Part shown: positions 61,876-64,000 of the stretch, piece by piece | How the letters are laid out: each line of letters begins with the position of its first letter | Numbering within the stretch: position 1 is the stretch's first letter | DNA from: Rhodocyclaceae bacterium | Lineage (GTDB): Bacteria; Pseudomonadota; Gammaproteobacteria; Burkholderiales; Rhodocyclaceae | Assembly: GCA_016791145.1 (NCBI GenBank) | Contig: JAEUNJ010000217.1 | Coordinates: 1 to 64,000, forward strand | Length of the DNA stretch: 64,000 nucleotides | Direction: 5' to 3' | Notes under the pieces: model-generated | The model's input: the letters and a program-made list of their open reading frames with translations, nothing else | Told to the model about the DNA's origin: nothing | The model's database searches: none | Program-made: the position numbers and the translations under genes

Positions 61876-62432
61876 GCGCCGGAACGGCGGCGGCGGGCGG
61901 ACGGTGGCGCCGCGACCTTCGCCTGCCCGCCCTCGCCGCCACGGTGCTCGCGGTGGCCGGCGGGGGCTGGCTCCTGGAGCGCGCCGCGGCCCCAGACCCG
62001 GCCGCCGCCCGCCATGCCCACGCGGAACGCAAACTGGCCGAGGAGATCGACAACCGCTTCCGGCAGGGGGTGGTGATGCTCCACGCCCGCCAGTACGAAC
62101 ACGCGATGACGGCCTTCCACCGGGTGTTGCAACTGTCCCCGCGGATGCCGGAGGCCCACGTGAATGCCGGCTTCGCCCTGGTCGGTCTGCAGCGGCATCG
62201 CGAGGCCAGGGATTTCTTCGAGGCCGCGACGGCGCTGCGGCCGGGCCAGGTCAACGCCTATTACGGCCTGGCCGTGGCGCTGGAGGGATTGGGCGACCTG
62301 GAGGCGGCTTCCGGGGCCATGCGGACCTACCTCCACCTGGCGCCCGGCGAGGACCCCTACCGGCGCAAGGCGGAGGCGGCCCTTTGGGAATGGCAGGCCC
62401 GGCGCGAATCCGCCGCCGGGAAGCGGCCCTAG
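61872..62432 (+). CDS. Membrane-anchored TPR protein
   Basis: A 186-residue protein with one N-terminal membrane helix (LPALAATVLAVAGGGWLLERAAA) and a periplasmic TPR domain: FRQGVVMLHARQYEHAMTAFHRVLQLSPRMPEAHVNAGFALVGLQRHREARDFFEAATALRPGQVNAYYGLAVALEGLGDLEAASGAMRTYL. The anchored TPR layout resembles NrfG/CcmH-type apocytochrome-binding subunits, which fits the neighbouring ccmF-like gene. It overlaps the preceding gene by ATGA and is the last gene of the long operon; 264 bases without a recognised gene follow. Confidence 0.85.
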   Translation: MSAGTAAAGGRWRRDLRLPALAATVLAVAGGGWLLERAAAPDPAAARHAHAERKLAEEIDNRFRQGVVMLHARQYEHAMTAFHRVLQLSPRMPEAHVNAGFALVGLQRHREARDFFEAATALRPGQVNAYYGLAVALEGLGDLEAASGAMRTYLHLAPGEDPYRRKAEAALWEWQARRESAAGKRP

Positions 62433-62696
62433 CGGCCTGCCGGACATGGGCCGCGGGATGCGTTGCCGTCGAACCGGATTGGATGCCAGGCGCACCGCGC
62501 GGGCAACGGTTCTGCCGGGTGCGGGGCCACCGGCGCCCGGTTTGGCGGCGGCCCCCCGGGACGGGGTCGCGATGCGCCGGCGGCTGGGCGTGATCCTTGC
62601 TAACGATCTCCGGGGCGCGGCCCCCCGGCCGCCCTTGCGGTCCCCCGCCACCTGTCCCCGCGCGCCATCGGGGCGCGTCCAACCGAGGTCTCCAGG

Positions 62697-64000
62697 ATGA
62701 TTCCCGAAATCGGTCATTTCGCCCTTATCCTCGCCCTGTGCGTGGCCCTCGTCCAGGGGACGGTGGTCCTTTACGGCGGGCTCCGCCATGACGGACGCCT
62801 GATGGCCATGGCGCGGCCGGCGGCCCTGGTCCAGGGCGTGCTGATGGCCACCGCCTTCGGCTGCCTGACGGCCTCCTTCGTGGGCAACGATTTCTCGGTG
62901 CTCTACGTGGCCTCCCATTCCAACAGCCAGTTGCCCACCTTCTACCGGGTGGCGGCAGTGTGGGGCGGCCACGAGGGTTCGATGCTGCTGTGGGTCTTCA
63001 TCCTGTGCCTGTGGTCGGCCGGCGTGGCGCTGTTCAGCCGCCGGCTGCCCCTTTCCATGGTCGCCACGGTGCTCGGCGTCATGGGCCTGCTGAGCGTCGG
63101 CTTCATCCTCTTCCTGCTGTTCACCTCGAATCCCTTCACCCGGCTGCTGCCCGCCGCCCCCGACGGCCGCGACCTGAACCCGCTGCTCCAGGACCCCGGC
63201 ATGGCCTTCCATCCGCCGATGCTCTACATGGGCTACGTGGGGTTTTCCGTCGCCTTCGCCTTCGCCATCGCGGCCCTGGCCTCGGGCCGGCTGGATGCCG
63301 CCTGGGCGCGCTGGTCCCGTCCGTGGACCACCGTGGCCTGGGTTTTCCTGACCCTGGGCATCGCACTGGGTTCCTGGTGGGCCTACTACGAGCTGGGCTG
63401 GGGCGGCTGGTGGTTCTGGGACCCGGTGGAGAATGCCTCTTTCATGCCCTGGCTGGTCGGCACCGCCCTCATCCATTCGCTGGCGGTGACGGAGAAGCGG
63501 GGCAGCTTCAAGAACTGGACGGTGCTGCTGGCCATCCTCGCCTTCTCGCTGTCGCTGCTCGGCACCTTCCTGGTCCGTTCGGGCGTGCTCACCTCGGTCC
63601 ACGCCTTCGCCACCGATCCGAAGCGCGGCATCTTCGTGCTGGGCTTCCTGGCCCTGGTGGTGGGCGTCTCCCTGACCCTCTACGCCTGGCGCGCGCCCCG
63701 GGTCGGCCTTGGCGGCGGCTTCGAGATGCTGTCCCGGGAGACGCTGCTCCTGGTGAACAACGTGCTGCTGGTGGTGGCGGCCGGGGCGGTGCTGCTCGGC
63801 ACCCTCTACCCCCTGTTCCTGGACGCCCTCGGGCTGGGCAAGATATCCGTCGGTCCGCCCTACTTCGAGGCCGTCTTCGTGCCCCTGATGGTGCCGGTCG
63901 CCCTGCTCCTGGTGGCGGGCCCCCTGGCCCGCTGGCGGCAGGCCCGCCGGGAGGATTTCTGGCCGCGCCTGGCGCTGCCCGGCGCCGCCGCAGCCCTCCT
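62697..64000 (+). CDS. ccmF: CcmF/NrfE-type heme lyase, 3' end cut by window
   Basis: The first 434 residues of a large polytopic protein (family about 650). It shows [20 protein letters not shown] at the start, [15 protein letters not shown], the WWD heme motif [30 protein letters not shown], and [14 protein letters not shown]. These fit System I CcmF or its NrfE paralogue that serves unusual heme motifs. It is intact to the window edge. GAGG lies before ATG 62697. Its presence beside ResB and CcsA means both maturation types are encoded here; no ccmABCDE genes precede it. Confidence 0.93.
   Translation, partial: MIPEIGHFALILALCVALVQGTVVLYGGLRHDGRLMAMARPAALVQGVLMATAFGCLTASFVGNDFSVLYVASHSNSQLPTFYRVAAVWGGHEGSMLLWVFILCLWSAGVALFSRRLPLSMVATVLGVMGLLSVGFILFLLFTSNPFTRLLPAAPDGRDLNPLLQDPGMAFHPPMLYMGYVGFSVAFAFAIAALASGRLDAAWARWSRPWTTVAWVFLTLGIALGSWWAYYELGWGGWWFWDPVENASFMPWLVGTALIHSLAVTEKRGSFKNWTVLLAILAFSLSLLGTFLVRSGVLTSVHAFATDPKRGIFVLGFLALVVGVSLTLYAWRAPRVGLGGGFEMLSRETLLLVNNVLLVVAAGAVLLGTLYPLFLDALGLGKISVGPPYFEAVFVPLMVPVALLLVAGPLARWRQARREDFWPRLALPGAAAAL

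Overview
The window is a GC-rich chromosomal segment from a betaproteobacterium, most likely of the Rhodocyclales/Azoarcus type. This is inferred from the guaA-guaB / DUF4124 / RnfH / RatA / SmpB gene order, the cbb3-oxidase accessory gene ccoG, the NsrR-like regulator and the number of multiheme cytochromes. No transposase, integrase, phage gene or CRISPR array was seen.

Layout. 1-6140 is housekeeping: the guaBA operon with an intrinsic terminator between its two genes, smpB, ratA, rnfH and a Bcr/CflA-type exporter. 6339-28986 is metabolic and sensory: acyl-CoA ligase, SDR, two acyl-CoA dehydrogenase-family genes, a LivJ-like binding protein, OsmC, a PAS kinase with a LuxR-type regulator, a binding protein paired with a hybrid kinase, a GST, a YhgE/Pip membrane protein, tRNA-Leu(UAA), a ThDP enzyme, a frameshifted cupin pseudogene, a BASS transporter with an IclR regulator, and a sulfatase. 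29228-34325 holds an octaheme HEAT/TPR cytochrome, a tandem REP-like repeat and a divergent locus of NsrR-like regulator versus ccoG, hemerythrin and PAS genes. 34868-37813 is a compact three-gene signalling unit: a PilJ-PAS-Hpt-CheA-like kinase, a CheY and a CheX.

38805-64000 is the striking part: about 25 kb devoted to extracytoplasmic electron transfer. It encodes eleven c-type cytochromes with 44 CXXCH motifs in total (3, 3, 1, 4, 5, 4, 3, 4, 3, 3 and 11). It also encodes four beta-propeller lipoproteins, a parvulin-type isomerase, a large predicted outer-membrane barrel, a heme-free helical periplasmic protein, ResB and CcsA, a heme-copper-oxidase-like membrane protein that seems to lack the helix VII His pair, a TPR protein and a CcmF/NrfE-type heme lyase cut by the window edge. 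Four of the cytochromes share one core (KHNLS - ICVFCHTPHGA - PLWN - LACLSCHDG - NDHPI - VECASCHDPH - FLRV - ICLxCH) and differ in added hemes.

Regulation in this cluster is visible. Two promoters match the sigma-54 form TGGCAC-N7-TGC. Each is preceded by three TTCCC-N6-(G/C)GGAA dyads at exactly the same spacings (23, 44 and 67 bases), and two further sigma-54-like sites lie nearby. One tetraheme gene (45988-46869) sits alone between such a promoter and a strong terminator, as expected for an abundant structural subunit. The working model is a sigma-54-controlled porin-cytochrome conduit, possibly with an extracellular cytochrome polymer, carrying its own folding and heme-attachment proteins. 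Function is inferred from family features and context only; no homology search could be run.
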